From: Cristatella mucedo
Taxonomy: Eukaryota; Bryozoa; Phylactolaemata; Cristatellidae
Assembly (NCBI GenBank): GCA_009760855.2
Contig: WPIO01000019.1
Location: 126,001-190,000, forward strand
DNA length: 64,000 nucleotides
Direction: 5' to 3'
Shown here: piece by piece, positions 10,400-23,029 of the stretch
How positions within the stretch are numbered: position 1 is the stretch's first letter
How the letters are laid out: every line of letters begins with the position of its first letter
Translations under genes and position numbers: made by a program
Notes under the pieces: model-generated
Database searches by the model: none
Seen by the model: the letters and a program-made list of their open reading frames with translations, nothing else
Told to the model about the DNA's origin: nothing

Positions 10400-13300
10400 T
10401 TGATTGATTGGTTGAATTTGATGCGATTGATTGAAAGGATTTGATTGCACTCTTGACGCAGTGGGCTACGACAGTTAAGATATATGCCATGAATTTCCTA
10501 AGATTGAACGGCGAATCGTGGAGGTGCTAAAGTCGAGCTCGCCGCTGAGTTATCGGTCAATAATATTGGTAATTCATAAGTGCAGAATGTTATCCCCCAG
10601 TGGTAAGGGTGACTTCACTGGTATTGCCAGTGCGTCAATTCAATATAATTTCGACTAAGGAGAGGAAGGCTCACTTTCACGGGTTATACTGCCGTGTCTG
10701 GAGTTTCATTTACAGGTAAATATCTGGTGTGCCGCACCATGTGACTACGAAGGCCTACCATCATTCAGCGAGGCTATAGCCTGCTTGTCTAGCCCGCCGA
10801 GCCCCGGCAGGAGAGCCAGAAGTTGCTTCGACCAGACGGACACACAGAGATCGCCTCGAACGTCAGGAGACAGGCGATTTTTGCTCCAGAAACGTTCGGA
10901 CGTGCAGGAAGATAGGTCTAGGCACCAAGCTTGCGCTTAATACCTAATGTGGACTTTAGCTTTGCACAGCCTAGGGACTGCCGATTTGCGACGAATTGCA
11001 GAAGATTGCTGTATTGACATGGGCCTTTGCCGTTAATTGCAATACAGTGACTGAGAGCTGGCATTATCAATGAACTTTCCTTGGTGCACCAAAAAAAGAG
11101 TATGCACGAACGAAAAATCTAAATTGGAACGTCACCCAGCAGCGTCCAGTCTATTTTTAATGGACTGTCATAGATTTCCGCATTTTCCCAGGTCGTTGCC
11201 GTCGATTGCCGCGCTTTGCCCTCGCATGTACCTTCAAGATTGGTTGATAGGACAGCGATTGCACTTTTAATGCAGAACACTGTTATCCAAGAAAATTGTG
11301 ATCTTCCACCAGCTTTGTTTGTAATTGTAGGAGACAATCACAGATTGCTGTATTGTCTAGGGCAATTGCCGTCGATTGCTATGGATCGCTTAAGGTTGAA
11401 CGAAAAAAAGACAGCAGGTGCGCCCACAGTAAGCGTTATGTAATATAATAGGATAATTACAAATTCAAACAGCCGATTTCGAGCAAATGTAAACCAGATT
11501 ACTGCAGAGACCGGACCATTGCTGTCGATTGCCTTCGATTGTGCCTTTGTCAGTTTTACAAAAGGATGTGGCTGCAATTTTAATGCAGTGTAATGCAATA
11601 CGCAAGAAAAGTTGGAGCTTCTCTCAGTAACTGTCGGTGCATTTGTAACTGTCCGTTATGGATTGGCGTATTTACCCCGGGCCATTGCCGTAGGTTGCCG
11701 TCGATTGAACGCGTCTTATGGGTGAAAATTATGCGCACACACAGGTACATGTTACGTGGAATAAGAGTTGCAGTTTATTGCAGCCAATCTTGTCAATTTC
11801 CCATGGATTTCGCTATCGGCCCCTATTAGTGCTGTTGATTGCCGTGCGTTGCTGACAGTTAACAAACAAAGCGTCTTGAAAATTTCACGGTTTTACTTTG
11901 GACGCAGCGGAATGTTATATGCAATGACAATTGAGGCTTCCGCCCTGCCAATTTCTCTTCAATTCGGCCTGGAATTGGGGTATTGGCCCAGGAATTTGCT
12001 GTCGATTGCCGTTCATTGCTCGAGATTGTGCGTTCGCGATTGATTGAAAGGATTTGATTGCACTTTTGACGCAGTGGGCTACGACAGTTAAGATATATGA
12101 AATGAATTTCCCAAGATTGAACGGTCAGAGCTGGTTGAAAGTATGTGTGCACGCAATGAGATGTTACGTGGAATGAGAATGGGAGCTTTGTGCAGCCAGT
12201 TTCTCGTCGATTCGCCACGGATTTCGGTATGGGTCCCTGCCATTGCTGTCAATTGCTGTGCATTATTGACAGTTAACGTGCAAACTTGCTTGAAAGTCCT
12301 ACGATTTCACTTTTAGAACAAAGAAATGTGAGATGCGATGACAATCGGCACTTCGTTCAGCCAATTCAGTGTCAACTTGCCACGGATTGTAGTGGATTGC
12401 TGCTTCGAGCCGAACCGTTGCTGTAGATTGCCATGAATTGCCCGAGATTGTACGAGCGCATTGATTAAAATGGTGTGGTTGACTTTAACCAGTGTGCTTT
12501 GTAGCATGCATTAAAATTGAAGCATTGCGAAACCGATTTCAGAGCATTTTGCATCAGATTGCTGTAAATTGAGGTATTGGCCCGGGCCATTGCAGTCAAT
12601 TGCAGTGCATTGCTGCCGAATGATCGAGGCGATTGTAGTAAAATTATGGGATTACACAATAACCAAAAGTTTGAGCAACGTGAAATCACTGCTAGAGCTT
12701 AAAGTGAACGTATTCTGGTCGTTTTTCGGCGGGTTGTGGTACATTGACGTACTGGCCCGGGCAATTGCAGTCGATTCCAGTGCATTGCTGCAGAATGGCC
12801 CTAGGCAATTACAGTGAGGTTATGCAAGTACACAATAACCAAATAACCGAATAGAGCAGCGCGCAATCATAGTTAGAGCTTCTAGTGTATGCGTTCTGGT
12901 CGCTGTGAAGCAGTTTGTGGCGGATTTCGGCGGATTGAGGTGGATTTCGGTATGGGGCCGAGTCATCGCAGTCGATTGCAATTCGTTGCATTAGAACTCG
13001 TGTGCAAAATGGAGTGGAATTTTGTGGATGCACTTTGAGCTGAGTCTAGTCTTATATGCAATGTCAATTAGAGCTTCTCGATGGTGATTTGAGGATGATT
13101 TGCAGTGTAATAGAGTGGATTGTGGTAGTTTTCCAGGTCATTTCAAGCGATTGCCGCCCGTTGCCACAGTGCGAGGTTGCACAATTTTTTTTTTATTTTA
13201 CGTGGTGGTGCACACAGAATGGTGCACTTTAATATGCAATAAAAGCTGGAGCTCGGCGAAATGTATTTCGATTTTGTATGCGGTGGATTCTGTGGATTGA

Positions 13301-13505
13301 AATGGATTGCGGTATTGGCCCGGGCTACTGCAGGCGATTGCAGCGAATTGCACGAGAACGGCTGTGCCAATGCAAGTGAATTTGTTAATGCAATTTTCGC
13401 AGAGTTTGCTGTTATATGCAATTAAAAAGAGGTGCTTTTCGATCAGGATTTCTTTGCATGATGGAATGCAAATATGGATTTAGGTAGATTACGGTGGATT
13501 TCTGT
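10400..13505. repeat. Diverged satellite, period about 165 bp
   Basis: A core of the form GGGCCATTGCCGTCGATTGC recurs near 11193, 11362, 11518, 11680, 11834, 11995, 12242, 12410, 12582, 12755, 12965, 13140 and 13318. Most spacings are 154-178 bp, with two of about 210-247. Between cores are recurrent pieces such as TTTTAATGCAG, GATTTCGGTA and ATATGCAAT. A 90-bp segment beginning GCGATTGATTGAAAGG is nearly identical at 10421-10513 and 12030-12123. Units are strongly diverged, so the array is old. Open frames across it are incidental. Confidence 0.8.
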
Positions 13506-13507
13506 AT

Positions 13508-14430
13508 CGACGATAAAACCGAACTGCTTCTCATAGGACACCCTAAGCGTGTGGCTGGATTAAAAGGCTTTGCTGTTCTAATAGGTGATGCTATTGTGCG
13601 ACCTTCACCACATGCTCTTAATCTAGGTGTCGTGTTCGACAGCTGCCTCAATTTCAAAAGCTTCATTCAGAAGACTGCCTCTACAGCTAGCCATCACATC
13701 CAATCCATATCCAAGATTAGAAGCTGTCTCCCACAGTGGCTTGTAAAAAATTTAACTAGCTCTTTAGTTCTGTCTCGGCTTGATTATTGTAATTCCCTTT
13801 TGGCTGGGCTACCAAAGAAAGCTATTATGCCACTACAGCGGACTATGAATATGGCTGCAAGGCTGGTCTTCAAGTCCCAGCGGTTTGAGCACGTGTCACC
13901 TTTGCTGAAAGAGCTAGGATGGTTGCCGGTTGAGCAAAGGATACAGAGCAAAGTTCTTACGCTGACCCACAAGGCCCGCCACGGCTTGGCTCCTTCGTAC
14001 CTAGCTGAACTGCTGCATCAGTTTCAGCCTGTTCGCGCCCTCAGGTTCTGTGTGGACAATAAATTAGCTGTCCAACTCCTCCGCTTAAAGACAGTTGGCG
14101 ACAGAAGCTTTAGCTCTGCAGGTCCTAGACTGTGGAACTCGCTTCCACAATTCTTACGCAACGACATCTACTCTCCAACTGCCGACTATGGCACATCTTT
14201 TTCAGCGGTCCTGAACTGCTACTTCTATGCTACTCACTACCTCAACTGCTCTCCTAACTCTGCTATGCTTCCCACTTTCTCGTTGTTGCGTGAGACGAAG
14301 TCTGTTGGCTACCGAATGCGTACCGAAAGCCGCTTCGGCTGTGAGTGCGCTATACAAAACTCTCCTGCGTAACACCCACATGTCTTTATGACTTTGCGGA
14401 GTTACTGACGGAGATACATATTGGGCTGGG
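13508..14430 (+). mobile_element. LINE-A, 5'-truncated, C-terminal half of ORF2
   Basis: A 292-codon open frame encodes the end of a Jockey/CR1-L2-like reverse transcriptase ORF. It begins at the segment after the YADD block ([12 protein letters not shown]) and includes [44 protein letters not shown] and GDRSFSSAGPRLWNSLP. These are typical of the LINE ORF2 C-terminus (thumb and connection). A 3'UTR of about 60 bp follows. The element sits inside the 165-bp satellite, which breaks off at about 13507. It is one of the best preserved LINE copies here but lacks endonuclease and most of the RT. Confidence 0.9.
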
Positions 14431-14444
14431 CCACTGCAATCTTA

Positions 14445-15300
14445 TATAATAATAATAATGCACTTGATAAAGCGCCCTCAGATAACTTAATCCCTCTCTA
14501 GGCGCTTTACATTTGCTGCAAAGAGAAATGCAATTGAATGGTGAGTAACATCATGCTTGATAAACAAACAAACAATGAATAACATGGTTAGGGGTGACAT
14601 GCACAGGGTCAGCATGCAAATGTGGTTAGTGGCAGCTTGCACAGTGTCAGCACGCATAAGCACATATCAAGGACGAATCACAGGGACCCACTACTAAATG
14701 CTGTCCTAAGTAGGTGTGTTTATAAGTTCTTTTTAAATGTGGTCAGGTCAGGGGATGTTCTGATGCAAGTCGGGAGGGAGTTCCGGGCTTTGGGAGCATA
14801 CGAACTAAATACATGGTATCTAAAGGATTTGAGGTTTGTACGAGGTATTTGTAGACTGATGGATTCCGAAAAGCGGGTGGTACGATGCTTGGCCTGATGG
14901 GGGAGTATATCCGAGAGATAGGCTGGAGCCAAAGAATGAAGTGACCTAAAAGTGAGCGACAAAACCTTGAAGTCAATCCGTTGCTTGACTGGTAGCCAGT
15001 GCAGGTCGGCGAGAAGTGCAGTAATGTGGCAACTGCGACGCTCTCGACAGACAAGCCTAGCTTCGGAGTTTTGCACCAGCTGCAATCGCCTGATCGCAAA
15101 TGCTGGTAGGTCAGTAAGCAGTGAGTTGCAGAAGGCGAGACGGGATGTCACAAATGCATGGACTAACTTGGAAGTGGTATCCTTATCTAAACAAGCCCGA
15201 ATTTTAGCAATGTTATGAAGCTGAAAATAGGCAGATTTGACTGTGGAGCTGATTTGGTCGTCTAACGAGAGGTCGCTTTGGAATTTGACACCTAGATTTT
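14445..15300 (-). mobile_element. LINE-B, 5'-truncated, antisense
   Basis: Reads on the minus strand from SDLSLDDQISSTV (near 15275) through [46 protein letters not shown] and SYAPKA to the 3'UTR, terminal hairpin and (ATT)n tail at 14447. The main frame is largely open with frameshifts. Together with the adjacent LINE-A copy it splits the satellite array. Confidence 0.9.
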
Positions 15301-15394
15301 AGTGGACTTCGTGAGAACGCGTAAGCGGAATCGTGCGAAGTTTTCTGGGTACATTTTACGTGTAGCGTAGTTCAATATTCCAAATTTTTGTAGC

Positions 15395-15640
15395 TCTTCG
15401 CAGCAGATTTGGGGTGGATTTGACGAGAACTAGAATGGATTTCGGTGGATTTCGGTACAGTCGTCCGGCGTCAAAGCTCATTTGCATAAGTGGGCGTCCG
15501 CAAAGCGACATGAAATTTTGTGGACAGATACATTTAAACGTGTACTACTATATCAGCGCAAAATGTGAGCTCGACAGTGCTTACATCTGGTCGTTACTAG
15601 CCTAGTTATAGTGGATTGCGGTTGATTGCGGTAATTTGTC
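15395..15640. repeat. Satellite remnant beyond the LINE insertions
   Basis: GGATTTCGGTGGATTTCGGTA and GTGGATTGCGGTTGATTGCGG repeat the wording of the array that ends at 13507. These look like the continuation of the satellite on the far side of the two LINE insertions. Confidence 0.55.
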
Positions 15641-15754
15641 GAGCCCCACATTCAGTGAGCTGCTGCTTATGACAGCTGGCTCAACTCGGGCTGGCTATTC
15701 GCTGTTCGGTCGTGAGACCTCGTCATCTTCGCTCACTGCCAACTTTAAAATGAA

Positions 15755-15897
15755 ACGCAATTTATTTGTATATCGTCCTTAGAGAACAATCTATATTCAG
15801 GCGCTTCACGCATGCCATTGGGCTCGAGCATACGACCCTGGCCAGACCTTGGTCGGGGTGAGCACCTTAGCCATTGGGCCAAACCAGCAGGGTTATC
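15755..15897 (-). mobile_element. SINE-1 copy (tRNA-derived)
   Basis: Minus-strand tRNA-like head (CTGGTTTGGCCCAATGG), a degraded B box, and the tail GTGAAGCGCCTGAATATAGATT; the second hairpin arm is degraded. Confidence 0.8.
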
Positions 15898-16179
15898 AGG
15901 ACGCATTCCCCTTCATCCTCTAGGGGAGCTGCCCGTTAGATACTCTTGATTTCCATCGACTGTATCTACTCGGCTAGGTGGAGGTGCCATAACTTCGTCT
16001 CTCAAAAATCGGTCTCTATCTCTCACTCCCTTCCTCTTCTTCTCTTACTGACTTTTCACCCATTCCTCCCTCTCCCATGCAACCATCTTGCCCTGTTTTA
16101 TAAATCAATGTAGAGTCACTGGCCAAGCTTAAAAAACACAGCACTATTCCACCCTTTATGGGGACCTGGGTCTTTGACC

Positions 16180-16345
16180 AACAGTCATATCCTCGCTAGT
16201 CGCGACTTAGATCCTGGGTTCTAGTCCTGCAGCAAGCAATCCTGCATTGCACTCTGTAAGCGGGTGATAGCCATTAAGACTCATCTGCCGCTATACAAGC
16301 TGTGCAAATGAGGCTGCTTGATCAGGTTGCCTCTTTTTTTTCTTT
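16180..16345 (+). mobile_element. SINE-3 copy (tRNA-derived)
   Basis: B-box-like GGTTCTAGTCC near 16220 is followed by the SINE-2/3 body (GATAGCCATTAAGACTC, CTGCCGCTATACAAGCTG) and a GATCAGGTTGCC end with a T-rich run. The A box is degraded. Confidence 0.65.
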
Positions 16346-16837
16346 GAGCTTCCACCCTACTGTCAGCTCTGCCACTTCGTCGTTGCTTTCGGGTGAGGTA
16401 ACGTAACTCGTGACTCCATAACATTCTCGATTTGCCGGCAGGTTTCTCTTAACTAACATCCCGCTTGTCGTCACTTTAAATTGTCTGGCGTTTGCCTCAA
16501 TTTAGTCGCTGGAAGTAAGAATTTACTGCGTTATAACCGCAATTAAGTAACGTCAGGATAAGGATACTCTTAGAAGAGAGAATTTCAGTTCCTACCAACG
16601 CACACAAATTTAGTCGCGACTCAATTAGATACGATTAAGTGTTAGCCTGCCGTCGCGTTTGCAGTAGGCCTGCTTTCAGGACTCAAAGCATCAACTTGGG
16701 TCGCGAGTCACGACCGTATGACAGTTTGTCAAAGACCTAGAGCCTCGTATATAACGGCACAGTACCGGGGTTTTGAATACCGGCCCAGATATCGACTCAC
16801 AATCGACAGTATTATACTTGTCGCAATGGTTGCGTTC

Positions 16838-16879
16838 GAGAGAGAGGGAAAGCGAGTGAGAGCAAGGAAGAGAGAGGAA

Positions 16880-16951
<72 letters not shown>

Positions 16952-17012
16952 GTGAGAGTGAGAGAGAGCGAGTGAGAGAGAGCGAGTGAGAGAGAGAGAG
17001 AGTGAGAGAGAA
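16838..17012. repeat. (GA)n microsatellite, imperfect ends
   Basis: Long GA dinucleotide tract, pure in the centre and interrupted by GAGTGA and GAGCGA variants on the right. Any frames through it are artefacts. Confidence 0.97.
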
Positions 17013-17014
17013 AA

Positions 17015-18500
17015 ACGGATTTCCATCTGATCCCCACTTATTGCATATTCCATATGTATTTGCATGTCCAACGAAGCTCACTCAGTTCATGGGCTGGGCG
17101 ATCCCGGGCGGATCTCCTAAAATGATCTCATCCGTGCCATCTCAGTAACCCTACCTTAGGCGACAGCGAAGAGGATTTGTAAATGCCAATAGGTAGTAAA
17201 TATCCTAAAGTAAAGCAAAATATTTATGGACATGAAGCATCACAAAAGTTAAATCTTAAGCATTCGTAAATTTATTGTGACAGATCGTAACTTCTCTTGA
17301 ACATGGCTTCGTATTGACGAGACACAATTCAACGGACTGAAATATACGAAGAGGCAGTGTTGCGGTCTAGATAGTAGCAGGCTATAGCATACATAATTTA
17401 TTTATGAGAATGGCTAAAGTGATGAGAAGCTTACGGCCGTCTACTACTAAAAACGTTTGGCAGAAAAAAGACATGCATATAAAACAATTGAGTATTAAAA
17501 GATGACTGGAGTACCAAAAGCAACGCAGGTGTGCAGGTCAGATTAGCTGGTCATGCTAGTGAGTTCTAAAATGTATCAGTGGACCAAAGGAAACTGAGCT
17601 CTACCTACAACAACTACAGCTTAAGCTAGAAAAAATCTACTTTGAGTTGAAGACTACCGGCCTAGCTAAACTTAATTGAGGACTACTAATTGTGCAGTTG
17701 TGTACTGATTGTAAATCTATTGTTTCCGGTAGAAAGATCTTCTCTATGTGCTCTGTGGCAAGAAGTTCGAGTAAGTTTCAAATGTTTCCATGAAGACTGC
17801 TACTAGTTTGTAGAGGTAGCCGTATTGGTCCTACAACGAAAATGAGCACTACACTGAAGAACGATTGTTAATCCGCGACTCATCAAGTCTAGTAATTCCT
17901 GTTTTCTAAATAGCACAGTTGGCTGCGATCAATAACAACTATCTTGTCAAAATAAATAGCCTTTTTTTAGAAAGCTAATACAAAAAGGAATATATCACCC
18001 CTGTCTTTTAGTGTGTAAATAGCTCTATAAGTATTTCGAAGTGCCAAGACTCAAGAAGTACTATTGACATGCACTGAGATGCTGTAAGACTTTCTATATT
18101 AATACATACAAGTTTATGCATTTTGGTCCTAAAGTAAAGCCATTGTTTCATTCCAGGCTCATTCACCAGCGCTGTCAGGATACCAGGTTCAACTCAGAGG
18201 TGTTTTGTCATCAGCGAAGTCTGTAGATGTTTGGTGTCCAGCTTGGCCACTACCATTCGTGATTAAAGTAGTGTCTTGCATTATATGCTTGCCAGCCGAT
18301 TGCAATTCGTAAGGAGAGCATATCGAAGTCAATGCACTGCACATCTTAATTTCTGGCTGTAAACACAGCTTGCTTACGGGCTTTGACATGGCGTAGCTGG
18401 AAGAAGTAGAAAGAAAAGCTCGGCTATCTCCTCAACGCTTATGGCAAGAGCATGTTGGTTTGTTCCGGATCTTGGCGTCGGTGCTAGAATTACACTGCCC
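17015..18500. other. No gene recognised
   Basis: AT-rich sequence without protein-like frames or recognised repeats. Confidence 0.4.
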
Positions 18501-18504
18501 AGGT

Positions 18505-18650
18505 CTTTGGTTAAAGCCCTGTATCAGGCAATACTTCACTGCTCACTGCCAGAGGTAGCGGTAGCTGCTACGGCTCTTGCGCCACTATATTAACAGCACA
18601 GCTGAATCGGCCGACCTTTGCCTTGCTTTGGTGACCGTTTCCTGGGCTAT
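18505..18650 (+). mobile_element. SINE-3 fragment, degraded
   Basis: CTGTATCAGGCAATACTTCACTG and GCTACGGCTCTTGCGCCACTAT followed by GAATCGGCCGACCTTTG match the SINE-3 body near 22.4-22.55 kb. The promoter boxes are degraded. Confidence 0.55.
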
Positions 18651-19854
18651 TATGCTGCCGTACGGATTTAATCGTTGTTCTTGCTGCATGAGCGCGGTGA
18701 CGCTTGCTACATATCTATTAAAGCTGGCTCTGGCCAGCTACGGATCTCGCTAGAACTGCACAGGCATAAAATCCGGGCTCGAGCGGGAAATAGTTTCATG
18801 GTAGAGGTGTATGGAGTTTACGCAGGCTGGATACGGGTAACGCCTTCCCAACCAGCCCAAGAACAGTTTCTGCACATACACATAGATTGTGACAACTTAT
18901 CGGATTTTTTGATTCTCCTCAGTTGGTCATATTATAGGCAAGCACTCTCCTCTGATAGCATTTGACCATTTGCCTCCACAATTATTTGGTAGATCACAGC
19001 CCGGTAGCCTGTTTCTGCATTAGCCGCTAATTGCTACATTCTCAGTGACGTGTGCAGATAAACGCTAACTGCCGTAGCCGACTGGTTGATACAAAGTTCT
19101 AAGTTATGGTATATGACTAGTCGGTTCCAAATATACGTCATCAACATACTTGCGAACAATGCAACAGACACATACTAGTAATAATAATAGCTCCTTCGTA
19201 TATCGCATTAAGAGAACTGAATCTGTATGCAGACCCTTAATAACTAACTGCAAGAAAGTCAACATCCAAGCTTTATCGTCATACATGGTCTCAATAATGC
19301 AAAAAAAAGTATCATGCTTAGTTAAGCATGCTAAAGCAAAGATGAAGACAAATAGCCACCGGTCAGTAAGACCTACTGCTGCTAACGTTGACTGAATCAT
19401 GCACGTTGTAATGTTGTTTCGGGGTGTAGCGGCATCTACATCCAGACAGAACTAGGCCACAAACACTGCGCTCGTAACAGTACTAGTCCCGTGACAAATA
19501 AAAGTGACAAACAAGCCTTGAAATTACGGCTAAAGGCTCGTAGGTGCATTTCTAATGCAAGCAGGTGTACCGGCAGTATCAGAATCAGACATTAAGTAAA
19601 GAGCACCCATACGTAATGAGTCAGCAATCTGAGCTAGGGGGCCAGTATTTTATTTAATTGAATTTTTCAACCTTGAATACGAGAACAAATTTTCTTGCGA
19701 ATTTTGATAAACGTGAACTTGTGAGCTTTGTGCCGTAGCAAGATACTTTGGGGCTAGGAGGCTGGTTTGTGGCGCTACAGCATTTAATGACTTACTCTGA
19801 TTCTTAGTCTGCCTCGTATTGGGTTAATCGAGATGACCACAGTTTGATTACGAA

Positions 19855-20310
19855 GTTTTTCTTGCTCAATTTTATGCCTTTTCAATCTCTTCCTCCGGCC
19901 TATCTGTCTGGAATAGTTCCTAATCAGGCCTTCCATCGTACCGCCAGCTCTTCTGACTCGGGCCATTTGTTTATGTGTCTAGCGAACTCCGCATCACTGG
20001 GAGACCATACTTTCAGTTTACATCTTCCACAGCATAGAAATCACAGCTGACTGATATTGAGCCATCTCCTGATTTGGAGACATTCACAAAGGAGTGCAAA
20101 CTCTATCCGTTCTCATAGCTGTTGCTTCGATCGCATTAATGACTTCTCGAGCTCACCGGTACTGGTTGCTAAAGGTGCTAATGCTTAATGGGTGCTGAAT
20201 GTTTGAATGGGTGTGAGTTTTGTAACGAATCAATTGGCTTTACATTCAGAATATGCTTAACAAGAGATTTCGTTCTCTTAAGGGACAATATAAATGTTTT
20301 ATTTTTGGTT
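19855..20310 (+). mobile_element. Degenerate LINE 3' end (LINE-B related)
   Basis: PPAYLSGIVPNQAFHRTASSSD near 19890-19955 matches the LINE-B PAYLSD-LPHQA-HRT block. It is followed by a GDHTFS-like segment, a 3'UTR and the tail AACAAGAGATTTCGTTCTCTTAAGGGAC. Heavily mutated; probably a separate older subfamily. Confidence 0.65.
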
Positions 20311-20825
20311 GCTATAGTTATTAATATCTTGCAGAACCATGGCATGCCCCTTTAAAGTTTGCCCACGGGGCTGCGATTAAGGAGGACACATGCTAGCTTT
20401 TCGAAGTTCTTTTCTGGCTTTGCACATCCTTAATTCTGACATATATTCACTCTATAGATGCTGAGATAATAATATTGCTCTTGCTCGATTTAATAAGCCA
20501 TATTATTTATGCTTCTTGTAGGAGCTCTCTAGTCTCATAATTAAATAGGCCGTCACGGGCATCACGTTTACTTAAATTGTGCCCATCCTTAGTCCTGCTT
20601 TTCCTATAAAAATACTAGAAGGAGTAGTGGGAAATTATAGTGAACATTCGACCAAAAAAGTAAGTTCTTGTCAGGATTAGTAGCAGACAGCTCCAAAAAA
20701 ATCAGCTCTACTACACTACTGCAAGTGAATAACGGCCACGAGAGTTGACTAACATAGTGTCTCTCTGCTAGTTCTATGGAATCTCTCGGCAGTGTCTCAC
20801 TAAAGTCTTTATAAATAAATAAATA

Positions 20826-21001
20826 AATACTAGCTGATTAAACAGCTTCTTTTTGTATAGCGACAGAAGAGCCTTTTTACGACTATCACCACCGCTTGCA
20901 GTGGCGATAAAGACTCGCCCACCTCAGGTATCGAATCCACGACCTCGGGACCGAGGTCGTGAAAGCAACCGCGTTACCTAGTGTGCCATCACGGCTCACC
21001 A
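20826..21001 (-). mobile_element. SINE-2 copy (tRNA-derived)
   Basis: Minus strand: GTGAGCCGTGATGGCACACT head with an A-box-like segment, B-box-like GGATTCGATACC, then the body GCAAGCGGTGGTGATAG and CTTCTGTCGCTATACAAAAAGA. The other copy is at 43.03-43.2 kb on the plus strand. Confidence 0.8.
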
Positions 21002-21469
21002 TCAGGCTCTCTCCATCTCACATGCGCATCGCCGCCATGCGCTGAAATGGCTTAGCTCCTACCATGGCGAAATATATCAGAGCATACGTTTCAAAGACCA
21101 ATGGGCATCAGATTGGACTTTGAAGTAGGGACTAGTTGAGGAAATTGTTCCGCGTGCTGCTGTTTAATAATTTATACCCTTCCTCTTAGCGATGTAATTG
21201 CCATTTACAACCCAGACTTCCATTTCTATCTAGAGACACACAGCTGCACCAGAGGTTAGAAATGTCGTGGCCTTCACTCATCGCTTTAAATTCCGTCAAC
21301 TCAATCTCAGCTAAATCCCGATTGGTGGCAACCAAGTTTTTAATTGAACGATGATAAGAATAATGTGACAGCCACGGGTAAATCTAGTGTCGCTGAGAAA
21401 CTCTAAAGCCTAGCTCTCAAACTTGGTTCAGCACATAAACATTTTTTGTAGCTCGTTCATGGCATCTAC

Positions 21470-21980
21470 GTGTCTAATTCCGGAAACACAAGTCACTACT
21501 CGACTGCAGCAGCCACGCAGTCTAGTTTGCATACTTTCAGTAGCATTACAAAATTCAAGAATTCTTACATAAGGGTCTCAGACAACTTAGTACTCAAAAT
21601 ACTCACTCTTCACGCGTTCAATCTCACCAGCCACTCCTCTGGTTCTGATTGTTATGTGTCTCTGAGCAACAACTAGTTCATTGGAGACTAACCTTCAGTT
21701 CCTCTGCTCTTAAGCCAATAATTCACTTTTTACTGACATTACCACACCCCCTGACTTGATAACTTCTAAGAAAGAATATTAACCAATCTCCACTTCACAG
21801 AATTTTCTAGGTCGATGTAAAATGTCATCTAGGTGCTACAGAGAATTGAATTATATAAGCTATTACTACTGATGACATGACATACCTCCGTTGCAGCATA
21901 TGTTTAGTATCTGGAAGACAGTTGGCTCTCTTAGGACTTTACAACTGTATCACTATAATTGTTACTATAAGAAAGCTCCA
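21470..21980 (+). mobile_element. Degenerate LINE C-terminus and tail
   Basis: Scattered matches to the LINE ORF2 end (SLKFGD-like phrase near 21685, CCAATAATTCAC in place of the PKAWNS segment), then GCAGCATATGTTTAGTATCTGG and a degraded hairpin with an AT-rich end. Confidence 0.5.
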
Positions 21981-22369
21981 GCTTAGATCCGTGATCAAAC
22001 AAAATATCAGCACAGTGATGCTGCCTTAAGATAATTACCTAAAAATAAAGTAACTAATTTTCCAAAATAATTGAGCTTTATACGTTTTGTATCATACAAT
22101 TTTAGCATCGATCCTAGTAGACAAAACGCAATTAAGTCAAAAATGGATCATTTTAAATATTTTAATATAAATATCCCGGAGTCCGCATCCCCTTAAAATG
22201 AGGTTTCGCCACCACCCTGTACTTAAGTGACATTGAGCAGCGAAAGTAATCATTTGTGGCTGACTGAAATGAGAGTCCAAAGGCGATGACAGATCTCAAT
22301 AACAAGCTCTGCTAAAAGGGCAAGACGTTGGGCTATCAGTTTTATTTGTTCTATCAGTCCTGGCCTCTA

Positions 22370-22560
22370 GTAAGACGCCAAAGTCTTCGCCTCAGAATAA
22401 GGTATTTGCATTTCACGGCCCAGGTCGCGGGTTCAAGTCCTGCTCTAGGCATTCACCTTAATTGCCTGCTGCAAGTAGCTAGACAGCCGCCGCGGCTCTT
22501 CTGCCGATATGTACACGTGAGACTGTTCAATCAGCCGACCTTTAACTTTTATCTTTTTTA
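22370..22560 (+). mobile_element. SINE-3 copy (tRNA-derived)
   Basis: A-box-like TCGCCTCAGAATAAGG near 22388 and a perfect B box GGTTCAAGTCC near 22430, 42 bp apart as in a tRNA gene. The body (GCGGCTCTTCTGCCGATAT) and a GTTCAATCAGCCGACC end follow. Confidence 0.8.
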
Positions 22561-22794
22561 TGGTTACTACCAGCGTGCTTGCATAGTTGAGCTAGGTGAT
22601 GATAGCTACGCATGAGCCAATTTAATTTGCAGGTGAGAGCTCAGAGACAATACTCGTTAATATAGTACTCCTTGCACGTCCCGTCTAATTTTTCATCAAG
22701 GATACCTTTCGTCCACAAAACTCAGACCTCGACAGCTTTTACAAGTCTTGAGTCTAGAACACGTAATAGTATGCCGAAGGTAAAAGTAAAGTCA

Positions 22795-22940
22795 AGCCGA
22801 TTTAACTGCCTCATTTATACAAGGACAGAAGAGCCTTAACGGTTATCATCACTGCCATCCTTTATTGCCTACTATAGGACTCGAACCCACGACCTGGGTC
22901 CTGATGAGTGAGCGCCTTACCCCTGAGATAAGAAGCAGGA
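22795..22940 (-). mobile_element. SINE-3 copy (tRNA-derived)
   Basis: Minus strand: TTATCTCAGGGGTAAGGCGC (A box) and GGTTCGAGTCC (perfect B box), then GGCAGTGATGATAACCG and CTCTTCTGTCCTTGTATAAATG. Confidence 0.85.
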
Positions 22941-23029
22941 TCTATAAACATTAACTATTAAATGGCGTCACTCAAGGGTTTTTTCAACCGCGATACTTAC
23001 ACTGCATCAATGGAATAACAGTTAGAGGA

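Noticed and set aside
11070-13420. Numerous 65-120-codon frames on both strands in the satellite
   Set aside because: They recur with the repeat unit, lack domains, and occur in conflicting frames; a composition effect of a TGA/TAA-poor repeat.
22388-22442. Genuine tRNA gene (A and B boxes well spaced)
   Set aside because: No complete cloverleaf with acceptor stem; the segment continues into a body shared with other copies, so it is a SINE head.
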